Assembly: GCA_032821775.1 (NCBI GenBank) | Contig: JAVLRN010000003.1 | Span: forward strand, 2,976,001-3,040,000 | Origin: Sanguinoderma infundibulare | Taxonomy: Eukaryota > Basidiomycota > Agaricomycetes > Polyporales > Polyporaceae | Direction of reading: 5' to 3' | Length of the DNA: 64,000 nt | Part shown: positions 1 through 10,133 of the stretch, in pieces | Layout of the letters: each line of letters begins with the position of its first letter | Numbering within the stretch: position 1 is the first letter of the stretch | Position numbers and translations under genes: made by a program | The notes under the pieces: model-generated | What the model was told of the DNA's origin: nothing | The model's input: the letters and a program-made list of their open reading frames with translations, nothing else | Databases searched by the model: none

Positions 1-3000
1 CATGCGCGAGCGTGCGCGCGACACCTTGTCGGACCATCGCCGGTCACGGTCGGAGTCGGAAGCGGCACTGGACGACCTGCTTCTCTCGGCGAAGGAGCAG
101 ACGGGTATATATCCCATGCTGATTGCGGTTCTGAAGCGGTACACGGACATCATCGACCGAGACGTCGAATCGTAAGTCCAGACGTTTCGCTGTTACCCCA
201 TCCACATTGATCGATCCGCCTCACAGACAAGTCAAAGCGGATATCCTTACGGTCACCGACAAGTTTGTGGAGCAAGCATCGGCCCTGGATGACTTGTAAG
301 TGCTGAATTTGATCTGCCGTTGACCGTCCTCAAAAGTCTTGTGTAGCGATGACGGCTGGTGCGCTTTCCTTAAGCGCTTCGCCGATTCCGTTCAGTCTGT
401 TACGGGACAGGTCGTTGACGTCAGACTGGCCTCGGAGACGGACCACTCGGTACTTCAAGATGAGATCGACCAGCTTCGTGCGCAGGTGGATGAGTTGACC
501 ACGGAGGTCTGTCTAATATTTGGTGCCTTTTTTTGTTCTTCAGCAGCTAACTTGGAGTCGGAAACATAGCGGACTGCGCTACGTGACGAGCTTGAACAGC
601 AATCTGCAGAGCTCACCACCTTGAAGTCCATCCCTGCCGTTCCTCCATCAATAGGTCGCGCTGCTGGCCGAGGCAATCCTGAGGTTTGTTGTCAGCTCCA
701 AGCTCCGGGATGGGGGGCTGACATGGTCCTTGTAGTCTACTCAGGGCTTCCACGGGCTGGTACAACGCCTCGTTCAGAAGGAGAAGCAGGTTCTGCAATT
801 GCAAGGCGAGTTGGATCGTCTCAAGGCGCAGAACCCTGCCGACTCGCGAGAAAATGTAGGTTGTCGAACGATCAACGATGGTAAAATATTTACAAGTAGA
901 GAATTCAGGACGACAAGGCAAGGCGGGAACGCGACAGAGTCAAATGGCACACTCTCAACGAGGAGATCGCAAATGTCAAGTCCCAGGTCAGTTTGGAGCG
1001 AATTATGATGCTCGCGCGAAGTGCTTGAACCGTTTTGCTCCCTAGGTCCATGATCTTGAAATCGCTGTTGGTATCAAGGACAAGGAGATCATCTACCTCA
1101 AGCGTGCTCTTGAGTCCGTGTACTCGCGATTCCGATCTCGGGAAGAAAGCAGGGAACCAGATTCTCGGGATCCTGAAGTGAATGCCGAGTTGATGGCTAG
1201 CCGTGCGATTGACAGCCTCACCAGGAAGGATGACGAGATATCTGCTCTCCGCTCCGAGATCGAGGATCTGAAGGTTCAGCTCGCTGTCAAGCCGAAGTTC
1301 ATCACGGAGAAAGACTACAAGTCGCAGGTTGCCCCTCCTCCTCCGCCTCCTCCTCCTGCTAAACCTGTCCGCTCCACGACGACCGCCATCAGCGGTCTGC
1401 CGAATACGAGCAATGGCCCACCACCACCACCACCACCTCCTCCTCCTCCTCCGCCGCCGCCTCCTCCCCCTGCACCAAGGCCTCCTATGGTGCGGACAGA
1501 TTCTATGGTGCTGGCATCGCCGACCCCAAACGGTCCTTCCTCGCCACCACCGCCTCCCCCTCCCCCTCCTCCCCCTCCTCCTCCACCGCCAATGTCGCCT
1601 ACAACTTCTGGGTCACCACCTCCGCCCCCGCCTCCTCCTCCCCCACCTGCTTCCGGCATGCCGCCGCCACCGCCACCGCCGCCGCCTCCACCCATCAATG
1701 GAGGACCACCCCCACCCCCCTCAATCAATGGGAGTGGACCCCCGCCTCCACCCCCACCGCCGTCAGCATGGAAGATGCCCGCTCCCAAGGTACCGAAATC
1801 CAATAAGCGCCTCAAACCGTTCTTCTGGAACAAGCTCAACGCACCTACTCTGCCTACTACGGTATGGGGCGAGATCTCTGGAGAGTTCGTATTCGATATG
1901 GGGGATCTCGAGTCCACATTCGCAATCGAGGCCTCGCCGTCCACCAGCTCGTCGATCAGCGTGACATCGCCCAAGAGGCAAAATGTAACCACCTTGTTGG
2001 ACATCACACGCGCCAACAACGTTGGTAAGTTGCGAACGACCTTTTGGGATAGCGTAGGATAGGATGCTAACGATGTTGTGCAGCCATTATGCTCACTCGG
2101 ATCAAGATCGGGCCATCCGACATCCGGAGAGCTTTGCTCGAGCTGGACGACCAGCGGCTGTCCATCGACGACTTGCGTGCTATCAGTCGTCAGCTCCCGA
2201 CGTCCGAGGAGGTCACCAGACTGAGTGACTTTGGCGATGTCAGCAAACTTGCGAAGGCGGACCAGTACTTCAGCCAGATCATGACCATCCCGCGGCTCTC
2301 GGAGCGTCTGGAGTGCATGCTGTACCGCCGCAAGCTCGAGCTCGAGGTGGAAGAGATCCGGCCCGAGCTCAACATCGTCCACATGGCCGCGAAGGAGCTG
2401 CGCACTTCGACAAAGTTCAGGGGTGTGCTGCAAGCCGTGTTGGTGATCGGGAACGTCCTGAACGGTTCGACGTTCCGCGGAGGGGCGCGAGGCTTCCAGC
2501 TCGAGGCTCTGGTCAAGCTCAAGGAGACGAAGACGGCCAAGGGCACACCGGACTGTCCGACGCTTCTGCACTATCTTGCGAAGGTGCTTTTGAAGAGCGA
2601 TCCTTCGCTCACGACGTTCATTGAGGAGATGCCTCATGTCGAAGCGGCAGCACGAGGTATGGTTTCATACGGCGTGTCATTGACCCAGAAGCTGATTGTA
2701 TGCTATAGTTTCCGTGCAGACTATTCTCGCCTCTGTGCAGTCCCTCACCGGTGGCATGAAGCAGATCAACGAGGAGATCCGGCAAATGCAGAGGCTTCGC
2801 ACTCCCCAAGACCGTTTCACTGTGGTCATGCAGGTGAGTCTTCGAGGCTGCCCCGTCTAGCCATCTCGACCGCTTGCTCATCGTTTGAACAGCCCTTCGT
2901 CCTGCAAATGAGCTCTGTGGTCGACTCGCTAAAGAACATGGGGACCTCACTGGACAGCGAGCTGCGCTCCCTGCTCTCCTTCTACGGCGAAGACCCCAGC

Positions 3001-3420
3001 TCGCCCGAAGCGCCGAAGCCGGAGGACTTCTTTGGCTTGATCCTCTCTTTCTCCTCGTCCCTGCAGAAGGCGGCCCTTGAGGTACACGACGCCATGCCGA
3101 AGATCGCCGCGCCGTCTTCGCCGATCATCGCTATCGAAGAAGAATCGGAATCTGCAAGCGAGGAGGGGGTGAGTATTTTTGGAGGGCACGAAACTGGCAA
3201 CGGACTAATCATTATACAGACTGTCAAGGCGAAGGAAAGTGACGCGACTCGTCCTCCCACGTCGTACGGGCACGCGTCGGGTCTCTCAGTGGGCCGCGGC
3301 GATCTCGATCAGGCCATTCGCAGCATGCGAACAGGGCGGCGGAGGGACCGCAATCCTGCTTCTCGTCCACTCAGCAAGATCTTCGTCGATGGCACACGGG
3401 CAAGTCGGGTGATCGAGTGA
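1..3420 (+). CDS. Formin (FH1-FH2 actin nucleator), 5' end missing
   Basis: Formins nucleate and elongate unbranched actin filaments for polarity and cytokinesis. The frame is open at base 1, so the N-terminal GTPase-binding/FH3 part lies outside the window. My exons are about 1-171, 227-295, 347-506, 570-683, 736-855, 909-986, 1046-2024, 2084-2656, 2709-2833, 2893-3168 and 3220-3420. The early exons encode charged coiled coil (for example DDKARRERDRVKWHTL). An FH1 region at about 1330-1770 is almost pure poly-proline and would recruit profilin-actin. FH2 follows from about 1800 to 3100 (FFWNKLNAPTLPTTVW, then GVLQAVLVIGNVLNG). The tail holds a DAD-like stretch, GDLDQAIRSMRTGRRRDR, suggesting autoinhibition by the missing N-terminus. 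It is Bni1/SepA/For-like; the exact subclass is not certain. Confidence 0.93.
1327..1770 (+). repeat. FH1 poly-proline tract (low-complexity CCN repeats)
   Basis: A run of CCT/CCA/CCG codons encodes repeated poly-proline blocks separated by short spacers (SGLPNTSNG, TSGS, INGG). Codon choice within the blocks is mixed, so this is not a simple microsatellite. It forms the profilin-binding FH1 of the formin. Confidence 0.9.
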
Positions 3421-3675
3421 TGTCTATAATTCGCTTTCTTGCTTGGATTTAAACACGAGGACAGACACTGGTGGTTATTTGTGCTTTAGATCGCTTTTAT
3501 ATACCTTCATTTACGGGGCATTCACTGTATCTAGCACACGACGATTGTAATGACCTTCATGTATCTTCACGACTATAGTACATGTACATTCTGTACGATT
3601 CATGCGTTTCTCCGACTACAGCGCATTCTGTGCGATTCGTTCGTTCTCACTCGTGATTTCATCTCTCGTTGTTGT

Positions 3676-5102
3676 TTAGTTGTTCAAGGGGGCGACCTTG
3701 TCGCATCGCGCAACGCTGTCCAAGAACAGCTCGAAGAAGCCGGCGACCTGCGGGCTGAGGGTCAGAAGCAAGTAGCATGCGGGTGGGATCCGACGTACAT
3801 CCAGCTTCTCTGCGACGTTGCAGTTCTTGCCGTCTCTGCCCCACGAGTCGCCGACAGAGCGATAGTTGAACGTGTCGACGACCGTCTCGCCAGTGCTGTG
3901 CGCTCCAGCGAGCTCGACGTCGACGCGGTAACGCTTGCAGGTGAACAGCTCGGGCTTCGCCACGTAGGCGATCGTCAGGGCGTCGTGCAGCGGCGGCCCG
4001 TCAACGAAGCCAAACGTGGATTTGTACGAGTCCGCGAAGAACCCGATCAGCGTGCCGAGCAGGTTGCGGAGGGGGGTGATCGCCCTGGGAAGAGGACCGT
4101 CGGCGCGAGCAGCAGCGGAGCCTGGAGCGAGGATTTGGTTCAGAACGGGGCGAGTGACTATCGCCGTGTAGGTGACGTTGATCGGGATCATGGTCTTCTT
4201 GACGGGGGCGTCGAGGACGATCTGCGCCGCTTCGGCTGCGAGAGTTGGAGGTCAGGAATCGCGCACCACGCTGAGATGGTGTGAATATACACATACGATC
4301 GGAGAGTATATTGAACTCTGAGGGTGCAATGTGAGCGAGGGTTGCGGGAGAAGAGGGACGATCAACTTTGATACTGACCGGCCGAAGCACCGCGATTGCC
4401 CAGGCCAACCCCGCCGCCCATGAAGACGAGCTCTTCTGCATAGTAGTATCGCCTCCGTCAGACCGATCCGACCCAGATTGAAAAGCCCAAATTTCACTTA
4501 CCGATTCCACCGAGCAGGTCGGGATACGCGCTCACGAAGAGAGCGATGTTAGTCATCGGTCCAATGGAGACCACCGTGACTTTGTTCCCGTTGCCGCCGT
4601 TGTAAGTGGTAGAAATCGCCTTAGCGAGGCCCTCGAGGGCACGCAGCTGCGTGCCATTGCCTTGCACACGGGCCTGGACGTTCGGGTCGTCGACGGCAGG
4701 CAGGCCTTGAACGCCGGCCAGGCCGTCTGCTCCATGGATCGAGGGATCGTTTCGCGCAGCGCGGATGAGCGGTTTCTTTGCGCCGGGGTAGACATTGACG
4801 TTTTCTTTAGCTGCGAAGGCATAGAGGCATCTGGCGGCGTTGTTGCGCGTGTTCTCGACGCTGGAGGTCCCGTATACCTGCAGACGAGGGTTTCTGCTCA
4901 GCGTTCACGGTAATGCCGATCGCCGTTCGATAACACGTACGGTAGAAACCCCCAGCAAAGCTACGTTGGGAGAATGATTGGCCAGCAGGATGGCCGTGGC
5001 GTCGTCGAGACCCTGGCGGACATGGATGTCAGCGATTGTCAGACCCGAACCCACATAGAGAAGACTTACGGGGTCGCAGTCGAGCCAGATGTACTTGGTC
5101 AT
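3676..5102 (-). CDS. Inosine/uridine-preferring nucleoside hydrolase, copy A
   Basis: Hydrolyses the N-glycosidic bond of nucleosides for purine/pyrimidine salvage. The start MTKYIWLDCDP is followed by an intron at about 5015-5069 that splits the Ca2+/ribose-binding motif, giving DPGLDDATAILLA. Other family marks are STV...GN near the second exon join, EFNILSD|PEAAQIVLD across another intron, NVTYTAIV, and GPPLHDALTIAYV, which holds the conserved active-site His-Asp. The C-terminus VAGFFELFLD follows a probable small intron that reads through in frame (about 3750-3800). It lies head-to-tail with a close paralogue at 5320-6738. It has the family's usual length of about 340-370 residues. The specific substrate cannot be told from the sequence. 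Confidence 0.88.
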
Positions 5103-5319
5103 GGTGGTAGGTTGGAAAGGAGCGTAAGGCCACCGTTGATAGCGATCATGGTTTATATAGGTGAGTACGGTTAGAGTTCGTAGGTTGACGGACTTCGTTC
5201 GAGTCGGCTGCTGTCGCTGAACTCAACCCTGCGAGGAGTTGTATTTCGATGGTATATTCGACCTCGAGCGCCTATCCATACACTATGAGCAGAGTCATAT
5301 ACGATTCATACGTTCGAAC

Positions 5320-6738
5320 TCATGGTCTAACATCTCGTTGCTGGTTGTTCAAGGGGGTGACTTTGTCGCATAGCGCGATACAGTCCAAAAACAACTCGAA
5401 GAATCCGGCGACCTGCAAAACAAGAATTAGAAGTGGTAACGTAGGCCACAGAATGACACTCACATCCACTTTCTCTGCGACATTGCAGTTCCTGCCAGTT
5501 CTGCCCCACGAGTCGTCGACAGAGCGATATTTGAAGATGTCTACTACCGTCTCGCCAGCCGTGTGCGCCCCGGCCAACTCGACGTCGACACGGTACCGCT
5601 TGCAGGTGAACAGCTCAGGCTTCGCCACGTAGGCGATCGTTAAGGCGTCGTGCAGTGGGGGTCCGTCGACGAAGCCAAAGTTGGACTTGTAGGAGGCAGC
5701 GAAGAACCCGATCAATGTGGAGAGCATGTGGCGGAGGGGGGTGATCGCTTTGGGAAGGGGTTCGCTGATGGGTGCAGCGGCAGAGCCTGGAGACAGGAGT
5801 TGGGATAACACGGCGTGGGTGACTATCGCTGTATGAGTGACGTTGATGGGTATCATGGTCTTCTTGACAGAGACGTCTAGGACGATCTGGGCTGCCTCGG
5901 CTGCACGGATCGGAAGTTAATGATAATGCGTTACGCTGAGGCTGAAGAGGCGTGTGCGTACGATCGCACAAAATGTTGAACTCTGAAGACGTGATGTGAG
6001 CAACTATGGATAACTAGAGCAATAGTTTACTAACCCGCCGATGCCGCCCGGTTACCCATACCGACACCGCCGCCCATGAACACGAACTCTTCTGTAACCA
6101 TCCCCGTCAAGCCCGAACCAATCTCATACCAAATGTGGGAGAGTCTGCTCACCTACTCCATCAAGCAAGTCGGGATACACACTCACGAAGAGAGCGATGT
6201 TGGTCATCGGTCCAGAGGAGACCACTGTAACTTTGCTTCCCCGGCCAGCATTCCAAGAGGTTGAAATGGCCTTAGCCATGCCCTCGAGGGCACGAACCGG
6301 CGTGCCGTCACATAGCAAACGGGCCTGTACAATCGGGTGGTCGGCTGGAGGCAAACCTTGGACGCCGCCCAGACCGTCAATGCCGTGAATCTCGGGATCA
6401 TGCCGCCCAAGACGGATGAGTGGTTTTGTGGCCCCGGGGCATACACGAATGTGTTCTTTGGCTGCAAAAGCGTACAAACAGCGTGCGGCATTGTTGTTCG
6501 TATTCTCCGCGCTGGCATTCCCGTGTACCTGCAGGCAAGGGTTTCGCTGCACGACAATGATGATCGCCGTTCGACAGCACGCACTGTAGATATTCCCAGC
6601 AATGTTACGTTGGGGCAATGTACGGCCAGCAGGATGGCTGTGGCGTCGTCGTGGCCCTGGCCATCATTCAGCGATTGTCAAGCCGAAGCTGCCACAGAGA
6701 AGACTCACTGGGTCACAGTCCAGCCAGACGTACCTCAT
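5320..6738 (-). CDS. Inosine/uridine-preferring nucleoside hydrolase, copy B
   Basis: Tandem paralogue of the gene at 3676-5102, with the same exon plan and the same motif-splitting introns. The start is MRYVWLDCDP, and after the intron DPGHDDATAILLA. It continues with STV|HGNASAENTNNNAARCL, HDPEIHGIDGLGG, VVSSGPMTNIALF, FNILCD|PEAAQIVLD, NVTHTAIVTH and GPPLHDALTIAYV. All the residues I would expect for metal and ribose binding are present, so nothing suggests a pseudogene. A GT-AG intron interrupts KVD|VAGFFELFLD near the 3' end. The protein differs from copy A at many positions, so the duplication is not very recent. Transcription diverges from RRN3. Confidence 0.88.
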
Positions 6739-7099
6739 GGCGGGTTAGAAATCGGAGTAGTATCCCGCTAGCTACCGCTGATTGAAGTCATTATCGTCTG
6801 CAACACTAGGTAGGCTACCTTGACGGACTTTGTTGTTGACTGCTGTCGCTGAACTCTGCGCGGAGTCGTATTCCAAAGCCCTTGTTCCTACGGGTTACCA
6901 GGTGTGCTTTGCAAGTTGACAACTGGTAGCGGACGGAGAACGGATTTGATAATAAGACTGGCAGGAATATTCCACATCGAGCGCCTATCCATATACGGTG
7001 ATGTATTGATTAGATAAGCCGATTTTTGTGGAGAGGAGTGTGGAAGCGAGGGCAGCTTGCTCAAAGTCACCGGGACCGACGACGGCATGCTAGTCAACT
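6739..7099. promoter_or_regulatory. Divergent promoter region, nucleoside hydrolase B / RRN3
   Basis: A 361-bp gap between two start codons on opposite strands. Its left half resembles the sequence upstream of nucleoside hydrolase A (about 5185-5290), including the shared string gcgcctatccata. This indicates that promoter DNA was copied together with the gene. No other gene seen. Confidence 0.6.
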
Positions 7100-9756
7100 A
7101 TGGACCCTCACTCCCGCTTCTCCCACTTCAATTCTCGCCAGACAAAGGCAGGCCCCATCCCTTCTAATTCTCGCCATATGGAGCAGCCCAAGCCCCGAAT
7201 CAATCTCGACGACCTCCCTTCAAAGAAAGGTCCCACGACACCATCAACTCCTAAGAGATCCTCCTCCATATCTTCCCCGTCTACCCTATATGCGGAGCGG
7301 CCGATCGTCACCAACTCGAGGATAAAACAAGGTATGCCTGCCCTCCTTCGATTGGTTGATTAGTTTTCACTTCGTGTGCAGATGAGCAATACCGGAAGGA
7401 CATGCACCTTGCGTTTGTTAATAACGCCCTTCAAATGAAGGCGATGGTAAGCCCGCAATGAATATACACGTCTTCACGCTTCTTATAATCGCACTGCAGG
7501 GGATTAGTGACGCGTTTGACGAACTCGTAGACCAGTTCAATCCGAGGAAAATCGCTCAGGTTACCCCCGATGCGCCCTCTCCCGCCCCTCAGCTTCGTCT
7601 ATGGATCCTCGCCCTCTCCCATGTCGTCTCTCGCCTGGAACGCGTACATTCTGCTCTCGTTGAAGCCATCGTCAACATGCCGTGGACCACGATGGACGCC
7701 AGTTTCGTCAAGTCCTACACCAACTTCATCGGCATGCTGGTCAGTGCGAGACCAGAGTATTTGTCTCTTGTACTCGGCAAGATCTCACAAGGGCTCACCT
7801 ATCGTATGTTCACATTTCCATCCTTCCTCCGTCCCTTATGTTCATCCTCGTTTAGAATCCGGCCTCCAAGCTCTCGACTCTGGCCTGCCGGAGAGCTCCT
7901 CAAGACCACTGACTCGCAGAGTGGTCTATGACCGTGTCCACTATCTACTATGCCACTTGATTTCACTGGTCCCTACCTGCCCATCTACCCTCCAGCCCCT
8001 GCTTTCCCGCAACTTTCCTCATAAACGACAAAATCAGGCCTCTCAAGTGACTTATATCCGTAACTTGCTCCGGGTAACGGAGTATTGTCCAGAGATCGCG
8101 GACCGCATCCTCGCGCTGGTGATAGATCGGGCCATTCAAGTCGACGTAAGTCGTCGTCTCCGTCCTCTGCTCGCAGCCGTTTGCTCACACGACTTCCAGG
8201 TCGAGATTCAAGTGGAACTGGAGGAGTTAGAGGAGGCACTTGCGTCCCAGGAGCAGGCGGAGATGTTCGACTTAGATCCGTTCGATACTGTAGTTGGCCA
8301 GGAGGGCGATGAAAGTGATTCTGAAGGAGAGGGTTCCGACGACGAGGGTGACAATCTGAGCGACCTCTCGTCTGATGCCGGTGGCGACCCCGACGACGAC
8401 TCAGACCAAGAGGACGTCGCAACCGACTTCAAGCACATTCAAGAAATGGTCAACAAGCTGGACTCCATCCTCAAGGTCATCTTCGACCACTTCAACCAGA
8501 CACACGCCCTATCCGACCCTGTCCTTGTCCCTCTCCCCGGCACACCTTCCTCTCGTTCTGACTCGCCAGCCTCATCTGCCTCCACCCCCGAGCTGTCGCG
8601 TCCTCTGTCCCCGATGACGGTCGAAGACGGCAAAGCGCTCCGACGCTCCCAGTTCCACACCCTCCTCGCCATATTCGACCGGACGATCCTGCGCACGTTC
8701 AAGTCCCGCTACACCCAGTTCGTCGTCTTCTGGTACTCCTCCCTCGACCCCGAGTTCGCCGACCTCTTCCAGGGCATGCTCGTCTCCAAGGCGCTGCTCG
8801 AGGAGGACCAGCCGCCGGTCACGCGCGCGGCCGCCGCGAGCTACATCGCCAGCTTTGTCTCGCGCGCGCAGTTCGTCGACCGCGCCGGCGCGCGCCGGGT
8901 CGTCCAGGTGCTCTCCAACTTTCTCCGCGCGCGCCTCGACGTCTTTGACGCCATGGCCGCCGGCAACTGGGGCGGGTCGGCGGCGAGCGTGACGAGCATG
9001 AACGTCGCGCAGCACAGCGTGTTCTACGCCGTCGCGCAGGCCGTCTTCCTCATCTTCTGCTTCCGCTGGCGCGACCTGCTCGAGGACCAGGACGAGGTGG
9101 ACGAGTTCGCGCCCCAGCAGGGCCCGCCGAAGAAGTGGATGCCGGAGCTCGACGTCATGCAGCGCGTCGTCACGTCCGAGCTCAACCCCCTCAAGGTACG
9201 TCCCCCTCTTTTTTCGAGTCATTGAAGCGAGCACCACGTCCTGACCCCTCGAGCGCCCGCGTAGGTCTGCTCGTCCAACGTCGTCATGCAGTTCGCGCGC
9301 GTCGCACACGCCACGGGCTTCGTCTACTGCTACTCCATCATGGAGGCGAACCGCCGCTCGGACTACGCCCCGAGCGCCGAGGGCGGCCGTGCGCCAGTGT
9401 CCAAGCGCAGGGCGCTCGTCTTCGAGCCGTCCCTGGCGTCCGAGCTCAACACGTTCTTCCCCTTCGACCCGTACAAGCTGCCGCGCTCGGGCTCGTACAT
9501 CCAGGGTGTGTACCGCGAGTGGTCGTCTGTTGCCATCGACGATGACGACGATGAGGAAGATGAGGAAGATGAGGAAGAGGACGATGGCGAGGTGGACGGC
9601 GAGGACGCGCAACCCGGGTCTATGGGTATCACGATCAACGGCGTGCGGGTCCCTTCCCAGCCTGCCGACGACACCGTCGGGCTCGGGCAGTCATTTGGGG
9701 GGATGAGCATTAGCCCTGCACGACCCGAGCACACGCCGCAAGTTTTGATTGTATGA
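7100..9756 (+). CDS. RRN3: RNA polymerase I initiation factor RRN3
   Basis: Rrn3 (TIF-IA) binds Pol I and makes it competent for rDNA initiation. The start MDPHSRFSHFNSRQ opens a Ser/Pro-rich N-terminus. The first intron begins at 7332, and after it comes DEQYRKDMHLAFVNNALQ. HEAT-like helical repeats follow (for example LWILALSHVVSRLERVHSAL and VTYIRNLLRVTEYCPEIADR). At about 8280-8420 lies the acidic serine-rich loop typical of Rrn3 (GDESDSEGEGSDDEGD). The core continues with LRTFKSRYTQFVVFWYSSLD and then FRWRDLLED. After the last intron (about 9196-9264) comes the C-terminal part with ELNTFFPFDPYKLP and a second acidic run, DDDDDEEDEEDEEEDD. Length of about 800 residues is somewhat above the yeast protein. 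Confidence 0.93.
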
Positions 9757-10133
9757 TAGGTGACTACCATCGCAAGTTATGTGCTTTCTTGCTGTCTGTT
9801 TGCTGTCTGCTTTCAGTCTTCGTACGGGTTTCGGTGCATTACGCTATAATTCTACAAGATTATGTATATTCTGGAGCACGGGATGAGTGGTGTGGAGTAC
9901 TACGAGTCGATGATGGGGGGTATCATCTATAATGCGGAGGGGCTGGTGGTGATACAACGCAAGCAAGACGACGAGTGAGTATATGGTACGATGTGTAGCG
10001 GGCAGCGTCCTGTGCATTAGTCGAGTGTTGCGTGTACGTATGAATGTGAATGAGAATGCGACTGTGCAGTATATACGAATGTACGTTGCGATGCGAGTGG
10101 TGCAGAGGAACAATGATATCACGGGCCCTCCGT
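9757..10133. other. Intergenic 3' region between convergent genes
   Basis: A 377-bp gap between the RRN3 and lipin stop codons, which face each other. It holds AT-richer sequence suited to the two 3' ends. No credible coding sequence seen. Confidence 0.6.

Noticed and set aside
1315..2637. Long minus-strand open frame (440 codons, poly-Gly)
   Set aside because: It is the antisense of the formin FH1/FH2. The poly-glycine comes from reversing proline codons, and it crosses a clear intron of the sense gene.
8572..9612. 346-codon minus-strand open frame opposite RRN3
   Set aside because: A GC-rich shadow rich in Arg/Val/Glu/Gly with no family resemblance. The sense strand encodes a continuous RRN3 core.
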